From: an uncultured Eubacteriaceae bacterium
GTDB lineage: Bacteria > Bacillota > Clostridia > Eubacteriales > Eubacteriaceae
Direction: 5' to 3'
DNA: 6,173 bases
Assembly (NCBI GenBank): GCA_947625175.1
Contig: CANQNI010000096.1
Coordinates: 1-6,173, forward strand
A model generated the notes under the pieces. It was not told the origin of the DNA, searched no databases, and saw only the letters and a program-made list of their open reading frames with translations. Both the position numbers and the translations under genes were made by a program. Positions 5,823 to 6,173 of this stretch are shown here, in pieces (the first letter of the stretch is position 1; each line of letters starts with the position of its first letter).

Positions 5823-6104
5823 ATGGCTCAATTAAATAAAAGACTATTAAACCAGTTATCAAAGCTAACTGATGATATAAAGGTTAATTCTTTAACTACT
5901 TATTCTATTCCTTATTCTAAAACAGCAAGATTATATATTACAGAGTTTCCAGAAGATATGGACGACCTCTTTACCAGTAACCTGGTTCATAAACCGGGAT
6001 TCTTCTTAAAGTATGCAGGTTTACCTGCTAAAGCGCCTTTTGAGGCAGTTGAGGGACTAAGTTCTAGGGAACTGATGAAGAAACTGAAAGAGGTTCTTAA
6101 ATGA
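5823..6104 (+). CDS. Small protein of unknown function, 93 aa
   Basis: I do not recognise this protein. It begins four bases after the polymerase stop and overlaps the next gene by four bases (ATGA), so it belongs to the same translational series. The product has a basic helical N-terminus (QLNKRLLNQLSKL), a central part with probable beta character (TARLYITEFPEDMDDLF), and a C-terminal helix rich in Lys/Glu/Leu (SSRELMKKLKEVLK). There are no cysteines, no signal peptide and no membrane segment. The ribosome site is weak (GAAAG, 5809-5813). In comparable phage modules, small genes at this place lie between the polymerase and a VirE/primase-type gene, which is context only. The coding sequence contains three short inverted repeats (5853-5871, 5973-5986 and 6015-6028). 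Confidence 0.7.
   Translation: MAQLNKRLLNQLSKLTDDIKVNSLTTYSIPYSKTARLYITEFPEDMDDLFTSNLVHKPGFFLKYAGLPAKAPFEAVEGLSSRELMKKLKEVLK
5853..5871. repeat. Inverted repeat CAGTTA-N7-TAACTG
   Basis: A perfect 6-bp dyad with a 7-base spacer near the start of the 93-aa gene. On its own it is within what chance allows. It is listed because two further dyads follow in the same small gene. Confidence 0.4.
5973..5986. repeat. Inverted repeat ACCAG-TAAC-CTGGT
   Basis: A perfect 5-bp dyad with a 4-base loop. An overlapping imperfect alternative pairs CCTGGTT (5981-5987) with AACCGGG (5992-5998) at six of seven positions, so two mutually exclusive hairpins are possible. Confidence 0.4.
6015..6028. repeat. Inverted repeat GCAGGT-TT-ACCTGC
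   Basis: A 14-base dyad with 6-bp arms, equivalent to a 5-bp stem with a TTTA loop. It lies inside the 93-aa coding sequence and is not followed by a T run, so it is not a Rho-independent terminator. Confidence 0.45.
6086..6093 (+). promoter_or_regulatory. Shine-Dalgarno site for the gene starting at 6101
   Basis: GAAAGAGG lies seven bases before the ATG at 6101, inside the end of the 93-aa gene. It supports a real translation start there despite the short stretch of the gene that is visible. Confidence 0.65.
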
Positions 6105-6173
6105 ACTATAGAGTTCGGTATTTAATCAGGGAGACTAATAAAGAAACTGGAAATAAAAAGTGTTTGAACAAAC
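6101..6173 (+). CDS. Start of an unidentified gene, 3'-truncated by window edge
   Basis: The ATG at 6101 overlaps the preceding TGA (ATGA), has GAAAGAGG seven bases upstream, and the frame stays open for all 24 visible codons. The visible product starts MNYRVRYLIRETNKETG and is basic. That is too little to assign a family. The arrangement (stop/start overlap plus a good ribosome site) is typical of phage operons, so it is probably a real gene. Comparable phage modules often continue with a VirE/primase-like protein, a VRR-NUC nuclease and an SNF2 helicase, but this fragment does not show which, if any, it is. Confidence 0.6.
   Translation, partial: MNYRVRYLIRETNKETGNKKCLNK

Noticed and set aside
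6015..6028. Transcription terminator
   Set aside because: The hairpin is short, lies inside a coding sequence, and has no following T run.
1..6173. Recoded genetic code (TGA as Trp)
   Set aside because: Trp is encoded by TGG throughout, and TGA serves as a stop at 6102-6104 with an overlapping new start.

Overview
This window is a tightly packed, single-strand block of genes from an AT-rich bacteriophage or prophage. It corresponds to the early replication/recombination module of a tailed phage. The host is most likely a low-GC Gram-positive bacterium (Bacillota). That inference rests on A+T-rich coding sequence, A/T-ending codons, frequent AGA arginine codons, a canonical AAGGAG Shine-Dalgarno (SD) site, TAA at seven of the eight visible stops, and a gene order (DUF2800, DUF2815, family A DNA polymerase) common in prophages of that phylum. 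The exact host cannot be read from the sequence, and nothing here distinguishes a free phage from an integrated prophage.

Layout, all on the + strand. Positions 1-845 hold the C-terminal part of a PAPS-reductase/PP-loop family enzyme whose start lies before the window. Positions 861-2009 hold three small proteins I cannot name: a 149-aa acidic protein, a 61-aa protein overlapping its end, and a 172-aa protein with a charged Pro-Lys-Glu linker. Positions 2009-3823 hold a Cas4/RecB-like nuclease (DUF2800) and a single-stranded DNA-binding protein (DUF2815). Positions 3833-5818 hold a 661-aa family A DNA polymerase with a proofreading domain. Positions 5823-6104 hold a 93-aa protein of unknown function. 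A further gene starts at 6101 and runs off the right edge. Gaps are 0-27 bases or overlaps, so the set is probably one transcript. I see no convincing internal promoter, terminator, tRNA, CRISPR array, IS element or attachment site, and no gene-free stretch longer than 27 bases.

The likely joint job is phage DNA synthesis and end processing. The polymerase copies DNA, the DUF2815 protein coats single strands, and the Fe-S nuclease processes ends or recombination intermediates. The most interesting signal is a 13-residue acidic/aromatic motif at the very C-terminus of the nuclease that recurs, with 10 of 13 identical residues, in the tail of the SSB. The SSB also ends in a classical SSB-type acidic tip (DVPF). 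This suggests a shared docking peptide that could bring nuclease and SSB to the same partner. Other notable points are the PP-loop enzyme, which keeps Fe-S-type cysteines but lacks the catalytic ECGLH tail of true sulfonucleotide reductases, and a leucine in the polymerase at the position matching E. coli Pol I Phe762.
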